Source: an uncultured Christensenellaceae bacterium (GTDB lineage: Bacteria; Bacillota; Clostridia; Christensenellales; UBA3700). From it: a DNA stretch of 64,000 nucleotides. Made by a program: the position numbers and the translations under genes. Positions within the stretch are counted from its first letter, which is position 1. Every line of letters begins with the position of its first letter. The notes under the pieces were generated by a model, which did no database searches, was not told the origin of the DNA, and was given only the letters and a program-made list of their open reading frames with translations. Shown one piece after another: positions 35,336 through 43,470 of the stretch. The stretch is taken from NCBI GenBank assembly GCA_944376205.1, contig CALWBV010000002.1, forward strand, positions 1 to 64,000, read 5' to 3'.

Positions 35336-35644
35336 TTAACTGATTTTCTGCATTATGGTATAAATACCTGCCGTGTTAAGGATAAAATCCACATGTCCGC
35401 TGGCTTTTGCAATATATACGGGAACATTTTTTTGTTTGAGTTTTTTATATCTTCCAAGCAACATTCCTATACCCGTACTATCCATAAACGAAAGCCTTGA
35501 AAAATCGAAAACAAATTGCAAAATATTGTTTGAATCTATAAATGTGTCTATTTTTTTTCTGATTTCACTTACACATCCCTCGTCGAGTTCGCCTTCGAGT
35601 TTTGCCACGCCGCAATTTGAATTATTGTAAAGTTCTAATCGCAT
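35336..35644 (-). CDS. spoIIAA: Anti-sigma-F factor antagonist
   Basis: A 102 aa STAS-domain protein. The phosphorylated serine is S56 in LSFMDSTGIGML. Unphosphorylated protein releases sigma-F from SpoIIAB. A very strong AAGGAGGAG site precedes the ATG. It is the first gene of the spoIIA operon; no clear sigma-H promoter was identified. Confidence 0.95.
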   Translation of the reverse strand: MRLELYNNSNCGVAKLEGELDEGCVSEIRKKIDTFIDSNNILQFVFDFSRLSFMDSTGIGMLLGRYKKLKQKNVPVYIAKASGHVDFILNTAGIYTIMQKIS

Positions 35645-35748
35645 AAACTCCTCCTTGTATCTTTTACACCTAATTTTAACATCGTACTGATAGCTAAAAG
35701 AGAGAATAATCGTCGTTTTTTGAAAGATTAAGACGAAAATAAAATATA

Positions 35749-35777
35749 AAAAAACGACGCCTTTCGACGTCGTTTTT
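35749..35777. terminator. Terminator after rubrerythrin
   Basis: AAACGACG...CGTCGTTT hairpin with A/T tracts on both sides. Confidence 0.75.
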
Positions 35778-35798
35778 ATTTATTGTTCAAAAATATTA

Positions 35799-36338
35799 TC
35801 AGTAATTTACTTTCTTTACCTCAAAATATGCCTTGGGATGAGCGCATACAGGGCAAATTTCAGGAGCTTTTGTGCCAACAACGATGTGTCCGCAGTTTCT
35901 GCATTCCCAGATCTTTACTTCGCTCTTCTCGAATACCTGATTTGTTTCTACGTTTTTGAGAAGCGCTCTGTATCTTTCTTCGTGCTCTTTTTCGATTGCA
36001 GCAACAGCTCTGAATTTAATTGCCAACTCTTTGAAGCCCTCTTCTTCTGCGGTCTTCGCAAAGCTTTCGTACATATCAGTCCACTCGTAGTTTTCGCCAT
36101 TAGCAGCTTCTTCGAGATTTTGCGCAGTATTGCCTATTCCGTTAAGCTCTTTGAACCAAATCTTTGCGTGTTCTTTTTCATTGTCAGCCGTCTTTGTAAA
36201 CAATTCGCTTATTTGCTCATAACCTTCTTTTTTAGCTACACTTGCAAAATAAGTATATTTGTTTCTTGCCTGTGATTCTCCTGCAAAAGCCGCAAGCAAG
36301 TTCTGCTCTGTCTTTGTTCCGCTGTATTTGTTTGCCAT
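35799..36338 (-). CDS. rbr: Rubrerythrin
   Basis: A 179 aa peroxide-reducing protein of anaerobes. The N-terminal ferritin-like domain carries the diiron Glu residues ([27 protein letters not shown]); the C-terminal rubredoxin domain has CRNC and CPVC. GGAGGTA precedes the ATG. A promoter and a 32-bp perfect palindrome lie upstream, suggesting repressor control, for instance by a peroxide sensor. Confidence 0.96.
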   Translation of the reverse strand: MANKYSGTKTEQNLLAAFAGESQARNKYTYFASVAKKEGYEQISELFTKTADNEKEHAKIWFKELNGIGNTAQNLEEAANGENYEWTDMYESFAKTAEEEGFKELAIKFRAVAAIEKEHEERYRALLKNVETNQVFEKSEVKIWECRNCGHIVVGTKAPEICPVCAHPKAYFEVKKVNY

Positions 36339-36377
36339 ATTAATACCTCCAAAGTAATTAAAATTTATATCGTAGAT

Positions 36378-36407
36378 ATTATACCATTTTAATTATAGTA
36401 AAATCAA
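36378..36407 (-). promoter_or_regulatory. Rubrerythrin promoter
   Basis: On the minus strand TTGATT (36407-36402), 18 nt, TATAAT (36383-36378), about 40 bases before the ATG. Confidence 0.65.
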
Positions 36408-36420
36408 TAGTCAAATTACA

Positions 36421-36452
36421 ATTTACAAAGAATTTATAAATTCTTTGTAAAT
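36421..36452. repeat. Perfect 32-bp palindrome upstream of rubrerythrin
   Basis: ATTTACAAAGAATTTA followed directly by TAAATTCTTTGTAAAT. It lies 13 bp upstream of the rubrerythrin -35. On the minus strand no U-run follows, so a simple terminator is unlikely; an operator is plausible. Confidence 0.6.
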
Positions 36453-36463
36453 GCCATTAATAT

Positions 36464-36831
36464 TTAGATATGCAAAGGTATATTTTTCAAATAACTTTTC
36501 TTTACTTTAGCAATTTTTACTCCGTATTTAATCATTTCATTCCATGATTTATCTTTTTTTAAGCGGCAACTCAAAATACTCACCTTTAAGCACCACAATA
36601 AGAGAAGATTCGTTAAATGCATGAATATACCACGTCTCTTTGACTGTATTTTTTTAATATATCAGCAACTTCAATAATCTTTTTATCATCGATATGATAT
36701 TCGCAAATATGCCAATGCGGACATTCATCGTCTTCTACATACTTTTCTCTCTGCGAAAATATATATGGACGCAGTTTTTCAAGAACATCTTTATCACTAA
36801 TACTTTCTTGTATGATACCCAGTCTAAACAT
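36464..36831 (-). pseudogene. Small conserved-looking gene with two frameshifts
   Basis: The intact first frame gives 72 aa starting MFRLGIIQESISDKD with HWHICEYHI. Coding character then continues in a second frame (WYIHAFNESSLIVVLKGEYF, from about 36643) and, after an A7 run on the minus strand (36554-36560), in a third frame (KSWNEMIKYGVKIAK...) to a stop at 36464. Removing one base near 36643 and one A from the run restores about 122 residues. It has a strong leaderless promoter, so decay seems recent, or the sequence has errors. Function unknown. Confidence 0.6.
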
Positions 36832-36866
36832 GGAATCATCTTAACATAAGCCATTATAATTGTCAA
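36831..36866 (-). promoter_or_regulatory. Promoter of the frameshifted small gene (leaderless)
   Basis: On the minus strand TTGACA (36866-36861), 17 nt, TAAGAT (36843-36838), then six bases to the ATG. No Shine-Dalgarno. Confidence 0.7.
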
Positions 36867-36910
36867 TATTTCTTATTTTTGATAAGTAAACTATAATATT
36901 TTTTTAATTG

Positions 36911-36958
36911 TTGACAATTAAATATATGCAGTAGTATAATATAGAAAATTATCTATAT
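36911..36958 (+). promoter_or_regulatory. arsR promoter and operator
   Basis: TTGACA (36911-36916), 18 nt, TATAAT (36935-36940). An inverted repeat ATATAGA-N6-TCTATAT (36939-36958) overlaps the -10 and the start point, where an ArsR dimer could bind to repress its own operon. Confidence 0.65.
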
Positions 36959-36972
36959 GACAGGAACGTTAA

Positions 36973-37242
36973 ATGGATTCTGAACAAATAACCAAATGCA
37001 TGAAAGCTTTATGCGACCCCAAAAGAATGGAAATTTTCAGGATGCTTGCAAACGGCAAATTATGCGCATGCAAAATATTAGAAAAATTCGATATGACACA
37101 GCCTACTCTGTCATATCATATGAAATTACTCTCTGATGCAAAACTTATAGTCGTCGAAAAAGACTGGAAATGGAGCTATTACAGTATAGACAAAAACACC
37201 TTCGATTCAATGATACAATACTTTCAAGACTTCAACTTTTAA
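36973..37242 (+). CDS. ArsR-family transcriptional repressor
   Basis: An 89 aa winged-helix regulator. The cysteine pair C31/C33 in LCACKIL at the start of the metal-binding helix matches the As(III)/Sb(III)-sensing pattern of ArsR, and TQPTLSYHMKLLSDA is the recognition helix. It precedes the DUF5714 gene and probably controls it. Confidence 0.85.
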   Translation: MDSEQITKCMKALCDPKRMEIFRMLANGKLCACKILEKFDMTQPTLSYHMKLLSDAKLIVVEKDWKWSYYSIDKNTFDSMIQYFQDFNF

Positions 37243-37245
37243 TAT

Positions 37246-37818
37246 ATGATGCCTATGACTTACTCTTTAGACGAAAAATACGAATTTATCAAAAACAGCG
37301 TTATCAATAGCACTTCCACCAATCCTGTAGAAATAGCAAAATCTCTAATGAATACCGATTATATTAATATACACGGACCGGAGCATCATTTTCTCGACGG
37401 CGCCGCTTTTCTCACTGCGTATAAAAACGCAGGCGGAAATATTGATTTGCCTCTATGTCTAGACGAATTGGCAAAAAGGGCTTTGACAATGCCCGGAGCA
37501 ATGTGCGGATATTGGGGAGTATGCGGGTCTGTCGCATCCGTAGGAGCGGCACTTTCGATTATTCACAACACAGGACCTTTAAGCACAGACAATCACTATA
37601 AAGAGCATATGGAATATACCTCTGAAGTTATTCAAGCAATGAGCAAAATAGGAGGCGCAAGATGTTGTAAGCGCAATGCTTTTCTCTCCCTTTTAATTGC
37701 AGCAAACTTTGTAAAGAAAAAATACGGAATTAATATGGATACCGATAAAATATCGTGTGATTTTTCTAATAAAAACGCTCAATGTCTTAAATACAAATGT
37801 CCCTTTCACGTAGAATGA
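37246..37818 (+). CDS. DUF5714-like cysteine-rich protein
   Basis: A 190 aa protein with conserved-looking HGPEHHFLDGAAFL, MCGYWGVCGS, GGARCCKRNAF and a C-terminal CLKYKCPFH cluster, resembling DUF5714. The cysteines and histidines suggest metal or cluster binding. It starts four bases after arsR, so it likely responds to the same metal or thiol signal. Function unknown; a hairpin terminator follows. Confidence 0.7.
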   Translation: MMPMTYSLDEKYEFIKNSVINSTSTNPVEIAKSLMNTDYINIHGPEHHFLDGAAFLTAYKNAGGNIDLPLCLDELAKRALTMPGAMCGYWGVCGSVASVGAALSIIHNTGPLSTDNHYKEHMEYTSEVIQAMSKIGGARCCKRNAFLSLLIAANFVKKKYGINMDTDKISCDFSNKNAQCLKYKCPFHVE

Positions 37819-37821
37819 AAC

Positions 37822-37850
37822 AAAAAAAGCCGCAATAAAGCGGCTTTTTT
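37822..37850 (+). terminator. Terminator of the arsR operon
   Basis: AAAAAAGCCGC-AATAAA-GCGGCTTTTTT. Confidence 0.85.
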
Positions 37851-37892
37851 ATCAATTACAAATTAATATTTATTAATTTGTAAGTAATCTTC

Positions 37893-38621
37893 CTACTGTG
37901 AAATTTGCCAATAAATACTGCAATTTATCGATAAGGTATAAGACATATCTCCCTGGTTAGGAAGGCTTAAAGGTATATCCAAGTAAACTTGACTAGGTAT
38001 AACCGTTACCAATTCGTCACCCTCTTCATACATGATACTAATTAAGAATTCAGGTACTTCTACATAATAGCCTTCTGACGTAAGAATGTATGAAGGACAA
38101 GATATTGTTCCGATTTGATTTTCATAAACTTTTTCGCTTCCTTCATGGTAGATATTCAATTGATTATAAGGATAATTTTCCGATTCAATTCCTTCATAAT
38201 CAAAAGTTTGATCATTGTAGGTAATCTTTTTACTTTCCTTATCTCCAACTACTACTTCACCTAAAGATGAAAGATTATTCGACAATTTCATATTTATCTC
38301 TTCTTTAAGCGCTCTATACATAGTCGGCTTCTCAATACCTAAAGCCTCGTAGTTTATATAATCATTCTCAAAACATAACACAAGAAAATCATTATAAGTC
38401 ATACTGCTCGGCAAAGTTATGTCAACAGCTGAAGCATAAGCGTCAGTATAAATTAAAGCGGAATAGGCACTATCCGTATCTATTCTTTTTACGGTAAATG
38501 TTGTATTGCTTAAGTCCGCTTTAATGCCTATTCCTTTGGGATTGTCACAAGCCGAAAATGCAAAAACTGTTGTGATAATAATCAATAAAGTTGTAATAAA
38601 TATAGTCAATCTTTTCTTCAT
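37893..38621 (-). CDS. Hypothetical lipoprotein
   Basis: A 242 aa exported protein. The signal peptide ends in the lipobox AFSAC with the lipidated cysteine at C25. The mature part is soluble and of unknown family. GGGGGGA precedes the ATG. No neighbour suggests a function. Confidence 0.75.
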   Translation of the reverse strand: MKKRLTIFITTLLIIITTVFAFSACDNPKGIGIKADLSNTTFTVKRIDTDSAYSALIYTDAYASAVDITLPSSMTYNDFLVLCFENDYINYEALGIEKPTMYRALKEEINMKLSNNLSSLGEVVVGDKESKKITYNDQTFDYEGIESENYPYNQLNIYHEGSEKVYENQIGTISCPSYILTSEGYYVEVPEFLISIMYEEGDELVTVIPSQVYLDIPLSLPNQGDMSYTLSINCSIYWQISQ

Positions 38622-38639
38622 TTTTATATCCCCCCGTTT

Positions 38640-39052
38640 GAATATTATAATAAGTTTTATAACCTATCTACAAATTTATAATAACACAAAATTTATAATT
38701 ATACAATATTAAAATTTATTTATTACCGCAACTATCGTGTAAATCCTACAAAATTACATCTTATACCTCGTATAAAATTTACTAGAATTAGGAAAAATAC
38801 TACTATTCTTAAACACACTAAAATTATAAAGTGCAGAAGGATTGCTATAACAATAGATATATCTGTATTTTACATATTTGTATTAGAAATGAAAATCAAT
38901 CGGTAATTATTTGTTAATAAAAAAATACTCGCCCCTTTGACGAACATATAATATCTTATCAAATAGTACCTACAACGGATTATATCTTTGATATATACAC
39001 GTTCGTTTGGTCGGTATAGCGAGCGACTGACAACTAAAGTTGAGTATTTTAC
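38640..39052. other. AT-rich gap with a duplicated terminator arm
   Basis: No gene is supported. CAAAGGGGCGAGTATTTTTT at 38940-38919 (minus strand) nearly repeats the 3' arm of the tRNA-Tyr terminator (39075-39053). A GAGTATTTT...AAAATACTC hairpin spans 39042-39064. Confidence 0.5.
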
Positions 39053-39088
39053 AAAAAAAATACTCGCTCCCTTTGTCAGAAAGCGAGC
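39053..39088 (-). terminator. Terminator of the tRNA cluster
   Basis: On the minus strand GCTCGCT...AGCGAGT followed by ATTTTTTTT, directly after tRNA-Tyr. Confidence 0.8.
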
Positions 39089-39173
<85 letters not shown>

Positions 39174-39185
39174 ATATTTTTGTTG

Positions 39186-39261
39186 TGGAGCTGGTGATCG
39201 GAATCGAACCAACAACCTGCTGATTACAAATCAGCTGCTCTGCCTATTGAGCTACACCAGC
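39186..39261 (-). tRNA. tRNA-Thr (TGT)
   Basis: Acceptor GCTGGTG/CACCAGC, anticodon TGT in loop TTTGTAA, T loop TTCGATT, encoded CCA. Confidence 0.95.
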
Positions 39262-39286
39262 GCGATATAACGTCACCATTTTTATA

Positions 39287-39362
39287 TGGTGCCTCGGGGC
39301 GGAATCGAACCACCGACACGGGGATTTTCAGTCCCCTGCTCTACCGACTGAGCTACCGAGGC
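39287..39362 (-). tRNA. tRNA-Phe (GAA)
   Basis: Acceptor GCCTCGG/CCGAGGC, anticodon GAA (ACTGAAAAT), T loop TTCGATT, encoded CCA. A likely effector of the pheST T-box in this window. Confidence 0.95.
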
Positions 39363-39370
39363 ATAAATTT

Positions 39371-39390
39371 GGAGATTTATACAAATCTCC
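39371..39390. other. Hairpin between tRNA-Asp and tRNA-Phe
   Basis: GGAGATTT-ATAC-AAATCTCC has no following U-run; probably a processing spacer in the tRNA precursor. Confidence 0.5.
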
Positions 39391-39405
39391 GAAACTTCTA
39401 TAAAT

Positions 39406-39482
39406 TGGCGACTCGGAAGGGATTCGAACCCTCGACCTCTAGCGTGACAGGCTAGCGTTCTAACCAACTGAACTACCGAGCC
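39406..39482 (-). tRNA. tRNA-Asp (GTC)
   Basis: Acceptor GGCTCGG/CCGAGTC with one G-U pair, anticodon GTC (CCTGTCACG), T loop TTCGAAT, encoded CCA. Confidence 0.95.
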
Positions 39483-39496
39483 AAATGTATTTTATG

Positions 39497-39573
39497 TGGT
39501 GGGCCATCAAGGACTCGAACCTTGGACCGACCGGTTATGAGCCGGTTGCTCTAACCAACTGAGCTAATGGCCC
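39497..39573 (-). tRNA. tRNA with CAT anticodon (Met elongator or Ile2)
   Basis: Acceptor GGGCCAT/ATGGCCC, anticodon CAT (GCTCATAAC), encoded CCA. The paired first base and the anticodon stem without GGG/CCC exclude the initiator. The body resembles lysidine-modified tRNA-Ile2 as much as tRNA-Met; the two cannot be separated by eye. Confidence 0.9.
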
Positions 39574-39713
39574 ACATTGAACACAGATAATAAAAAAAAC
39601 TGATATTTAATTTATCTTTTGTTATCGTATCCTGCCACTCTTGCGACTACTCAAATATACTATATATAAAGCGATTTGTCAAGAGTTTTTCTTATATTTT
39701 GCGATATTTTTTT

Positions 39714-39734
39714 CGGGGCTTTTATCAAGCCCCG
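39714..39734. other. GC-rich hairpin after rpsA without U-run
   Basis: CGGGGCTT-TTATC-AAGCCCCG. For the minus-strand rpsA mRNA the hairpin is followed by A residues rather than U, so it is either a 3' stabiliser or an atypical terminator. Confidence 0.5.
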
Positions 39735-39755
39735 AAAGGTCTTAACAAGTTATTA

Positions 39756-41954
39756 TCAGTCCTTAATATCGAGCTTAAGTCCCTTGAAGAGATCTGCCAT
39801 AGTTGCAGTAGCGTTTTCATCGCTGGTCCAAGAAGAAATTTCTTCTTCCTCTTCCTTTTTAGCAACTCTGGTCTTCTTAACGGGAGCGGCAGTAACAGCG
39901 CTTGCGTCAAACTTTTTAGCGTTCTTTTTAGCGCGTTTCTCTTTAGCTTCCTGATAATCGTCTTCGCTTACAACAGTATCGTCAACAGGCTTTTCTTCTT
40001 TGGGGATAAGAGCCTTCATGGACAATGTGATTCTGTTGTCTTCAAATCTGATAATCTGTGCGGTAACCTGATCGCCGACTTTGAGTACGTCAGCGGGATT
40101 CTTGGTATAGCTGTGAGAAATTTCGGATACAGGAACAAGTCCGTCGATGTTGTCTTCGATAAGAACAAATGCGCCGTAATCCTTAACATCTCTTACAGTA
40201 CCTGTAATTACGCTGCCAACAGGATATTTTTCAAAAGCGATTTCATAAGGTTTTTTCTGAAGTTGCTTATATCCGAGTTTAACCTTGTTGTTTTCTCTGC
40301 TTACATAACGAACGATAAATTCGTATGTCTTACCGATTTCGAAAACTTCGCTTGCAGGAGTATTCTTGTTGTAAGAAGCATCGCTGTTGTGTACGAGGCA
40401 ATCAAAGCCGTTAACGCTTACGAAAGCACCGAATTCAGCAAATCTCTTTACTTTACCCTTTACGATTTTGTCCTTTTCAAAGAAAGCCCACATTTCGTCT
40501 TCTCTCTTCTTCTGTTCTTCTTCGAGAATAACTTTTTGAGAAGCAATAAGAGATTTTCTTGTGGTAAGATCGATTTCCTTATCAGCCTCATCCTTATTGG
40601 ACTTGATAAGACGAAGTCTCAAAGTTTTGCCGACATATTTGGGTAAATCAGCTTCTGTAACATAAGCAATCTTAATTTGGGATGCAGGAACGAAAATCGT
40701 ATAGCCGCCGTAGTAGCCCTTAAGACCATTCTTAACGCATTCCTTCATTTCCAACTTGAATTCGGGTTGAGAGAGCATTTCGATAGCGTCACTCTTCTCT
40801 TTGTTGAATCTGTCGATTTCTTTCTTCGAGAAATATATATACTCCTTAGGCAAGGATTTATTGGAATTCTTATCAACAACCTTAGCTTTGAATACGTCGC
40901 CCATCTTGTAGTTTTCGGGATTGTACTCTACGCCGTCCATTTCTGCATCGTCTTTGCAAACAAAACCGTCTTTCTTACCCTGGAAGTCTACCGTGATACC
41001 GTCTTCGTTAGCGGAAATAACCTTACACTCAACAGTCATACCGGGCTTCAGGTTCATAGCCTTGGTGTTTTGTGCAGCAAGAAGCTCGCCGAAAGTCTCC
41101 TCCTTTGCAGTTTCGTTCTCAATTTTTACATTTTCTTGAGATTCATTCATTAGATTTTTTACCTCCTCAATCAACTCCGGCGGAGTTGATGCACCGGCTA
41201 CTATGCCGATTTTTGTATTTTTTGCTACTTTTACCGATTGTAAATCGGATATTGTCTCTATAAGATGCGTATTCGGGCAATTCTTAATACTGATATCAAA
41301 AAGTTTTGAAGTATTAGAGCTATTTTTGCTACCCAAAACAAGCATTAAATCGCAGTTTTTACTGAGGGAATCGCACTCCTCTTGTCTGCATAGTGTAGTA
41401 TAGCATATTGTATTATTTCTATCAAGCATTTTTATATTATTTTGTAAAAAATTGATAAATTGCTCGACTTTGTTATGGTCATAAGTTGTCTGAACTACCA
41501 AGCAATAATGTTTTTGTTGATCAAAGACCATATTTGTCTCACCGTTATATATTAATGCGGTATTTTCACACCAACCGTTTATACCTTTTACTTCGGGATG
41601 ATTGGGATTTCCAATTATAATAATTTGTTTGCCCTGTTTGTAGTTTTCATATACGATATCGTGTATTTTCTTTACAAAAACACATGTACAGTCTATATAT
41701 TCGATACCGTTTGAATCAAGATAATCATATACATCTTTACCTACGCCGTGCGAACGTATGATAAGTTTTCTTTTGCCGACATCTTTCAGATCGTCAATAT
41801 AATCTATGCCCTTTTCCTTAAGTTTTTCCAGCACGCTTTCGTTGTGAATGAGTTTTCCGTAAACCACAGCAGGCTCATTCATGTTCATGGCAACGTTTAC
41901 CGCCTTTTTAACTCCCTGACAAAAGCCGCTGCTTTTGGCTACCGTTACGCTCAT
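39756..41954 (-). CDS. ispH-rpsA: IspH-ribosomal protein S1 fusion
   Basis: A 732 aa fusion known from Clostridia. Residues 1-~275 are IspH, the 4Fe-4S enzyme making IPP and DMAPP: cluster cysteines C12 (GFCQGV), C91 (DCTCVFV) and C184 (NTICYTT), plus HPEVKG and VVQTT. The usual Pro after C91 is Val. Residues ~300-690 hold about four S1 RNA-binding repeats, followed by a basic tail. The segment 40548-40606 is copied in the gap at 4.9 kb. AAGGAG precedes the ATG, next to the cmk-plsC stop. Confidence 0.95.
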   Translation of the reverse strand: MSVTVAKSSGFCQGVKKAVNVAMNMNEPAVVYGKLIHNESVLEKLKEKGIDYIDDLKDVGKRKLIIRSHGVGKDVYDYLDSNGIEYIDCTCVFVKKIHDIVYENYKQGKQIIIIGNPNHPEVKGINGWCENTALIYNGETNMVFDQQKHYCLVVQTTYDHNKVEQFINFLQNNIKMLDRNNTICYTTLCRQEECDSLSKNCDLMLVLGSKNSSNTSKLFDISIKNCPNTHLIETISDLQSVKVAKNTKIGIVAGASTPPELIEEVKNLMNESQENVKIENETAKEETFGELLAAQNTKAMNLKPGMTVECKVISANEDGITVDFQGKKDGFVCKDDAEMDGVEYNPENYKMGDVFKAKVVDKNSNKSLPKEYIYFSKKEIDRFNKEKSDAIEMLSQPEFKLEMKECVKNGLKGYYGGYTIFVPASQIKIAYVTEADLPKYVGKTLRLRLIKSNKDEADKEIDLTTRKSLIASQKVILEEEQKKREDEMWAFFEKDKIVKGKVKRFAEFGAFVSVNGFDCLVHNSDASYNKNTPASEVFEIGKTYEFIVRYVSRENNKVKLGYKQLQKKPYEIAFEKYPVGSVITGTVRDVKDYGAFVLIEDNIDGLVPVSEISHSYTKNPADVLKVGDQVTAQIIRFEDNRITLSMKALIPKEEKPVDDTVVSEDDYQEAKEKRAKKNAKKFDASAVTAAPVKKTRVAKKEEEEEISSWTSDENATATMADLFKGLKLDIKD

Positions 41955-41955
41955 T

Positions 41956-43404
41956 TTACATCAGCTCCTTGCTGTGTTCTTTGACATATTTGAAATATTT
42001 CTTCTTGTTTCCTCTGCATTTTTCCACAAGAATATCGAGTTCTGCCCTCAATTGTTTCATCTTATCTTCAATGAGTTGAGTGGCTTCTTCTTTTACAGAA
42101 TTTGCTTTCTTGTCATAGAATTCATCCAGATAAAAAGGTGCACCGACTATTAATTTATTACGTTTGAAAGGTCCTGTTTTTTTGTAATACAAGAGTGGAA
42201 CGATAGGAGCTTTTGCTTTTATGGCGAATGTGGCTACACCTTGTTTTAAGGGCAACATTTCCTTACTGCCGCTTCTGTTTCTCGTACCTTCGGGGAAAAT
42301 CAAAACGGGTTGATTTTTAGACAAAGCCGAAAGAATATTCTTAACTGCCGCGATATCGGCTTCCCCTCTTTTTACGGGAATACAACCGAGTTCAGTAGCA
42401 ACTTTTGCGACCACTGGATTTTTCATTATTTCGTCTTTCATCAATACTTTGCCGTTTTTACCGAGAAGTTTAGAAATAATTACGCAAGGATCAAGCGCCG
42501 TATAGTGATTGCACACAACGATTGCTTTGGTATTTTGAGGAAAATTATCCTTAAAATAGATTTTTGTAGGCCATATAATACCCATAACCTTTCTTACAAA
42601 AGCTGCTAAAAATCTATAAAAACCGCCCTTCTTTTTTGTTTTTTTCTTAATTTCTTTGTTGGCGTCGATGTTCAATTCTTTCGCTTCTTTTCTCAATACT
42701 TGCAAGGAAGCGTTTTTCGTATCCGGCAATTTATCTCGATTGTTAATACTGTCTATATATGACATTATGGTGTCCGCAACCTCTTCGAGAGACATTTTTG
42801 TACTGTCTATTTCCACGGAATCAGGAGTTTTTACTAGAGGAGAAACTTTACGGTTCATATCGTTGTAATCTCTGTCTTTTATATCCGTAAGTATTTTTTC
42901 ATATTCTACCTGTTGTCCTTTCTGAACAAGTTCAGAATATCTTCTTTTTGCCCTTTCTTCGGGAGATGCGGTGAGATAAAACTTGTATTTTGTATCAGGC
43001 AAAACGTGACTCGTAATGTCTCTACCGTCAAGCACGACGTCGTTATTTTTTGCGATTTCACGTTGTTTTTCCACTAAAAAAGCTCTGACTTCGGGAATTT
43101 TGGAAACTTCTGAAGCGTATTTTGATATTTCATGATGACGAATGTCTTCCGAAACGTCTTTTCCGTTGAGACATATACGATTGTCGTCGCCGACCTTTAT
43201 ATAGCTGATTTGAATTTCTTTCAAAAGCGGCACAACGTCTTCTTCCGAAGAAGGATTTTTCCCTTGATTGACAACATACAAAGCAACGGTACGGTACATT
43301 GCACCCGTATCCAGATAAGTAATCCCCATTTTTTTAGCAATTATTTTTGCAATTGTGCTTTTGCCGGCACCTGAAGGTCCGTCTATCGCTATATTTATCA
43401 TCAT
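41956..43404 (-). CDS. cmk-plsC: Cytidylate kinase-acyltransferase fusion
   Basis: A 482 aa fusion. Residues 1-~220 are cytidylate kinase (P-loop GPSGAGKST, LDTGAMYRTVA, DGRDITSHVLP), which phosphorylates CMP. Residues ~265-480 are 1-acyl-glycerol-3-phosphate acyltransferase with NHYTALDP (H-X4-D) and FPEGTRNRSG. In many Clostridia these are separate genes in front of ispH-rpsA. GAGAGG precedes tandem ATG codons. Confidence 0.95.
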   Translation of the reverse strand: MMINIAIDGPSGAGKSTIAKIIAKKMGITYLDTGAMYRTVALYVVNQGKNPSSEEDVVPLLKEIQISYIKVGDDNRICLNGKDVSEDIRHHEISKYASEVSKIPEVRAFLVEKQREIAKNNDVVLDGRDITSHVLPDTKYKFYLTASPEERAKRRYSELVQKGQQVEYEKILTDIKDRDYNDMNRKVSPLVKTPDSVEIDSTKMSLEEVADTIMSYIDSINNRDKLPDTKNASLQVLRKEAKELNIDANKEIKKKTKKKGGFYRFLAAFVRKVMGIIWPTKIYFKDNFPQNTKAIVVCNHYTALDPCVIISKLLGKNGKVLMKDEIMKNPVVAKVATELGCIPVKRGEADIAAVKNILSALSKNQPVLIFPEGTRNRSGSKEMLPLKQGVATFAIKAKAPIVPLLYYKKTGPFKRNKLIVGAPFYLDEFYDKKANSVKEEATQLIEDKMKQLRAELDILVEKCRGNKKKYFKYVKEHSKELM

Positions 43405-43428
43405 AACCTCTCAAACAATTATCAATAT

Positions 43429-43457
43429 TTTATCCTATATTTATAAATTTTGCAATC
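43429..43457 (-). promoter_or_regulatory. cmk-plsC promoter
   Basis: On the minus strand TTGCAA, 17 nt, TAAAAT, about 25-50 bases upstream of the ATG at 43404; it lies between cmk-plsC and the flavoprotein gene. Confidence 0.6.
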
Positions 43458-43470
43458 TATTAAACAAAAT

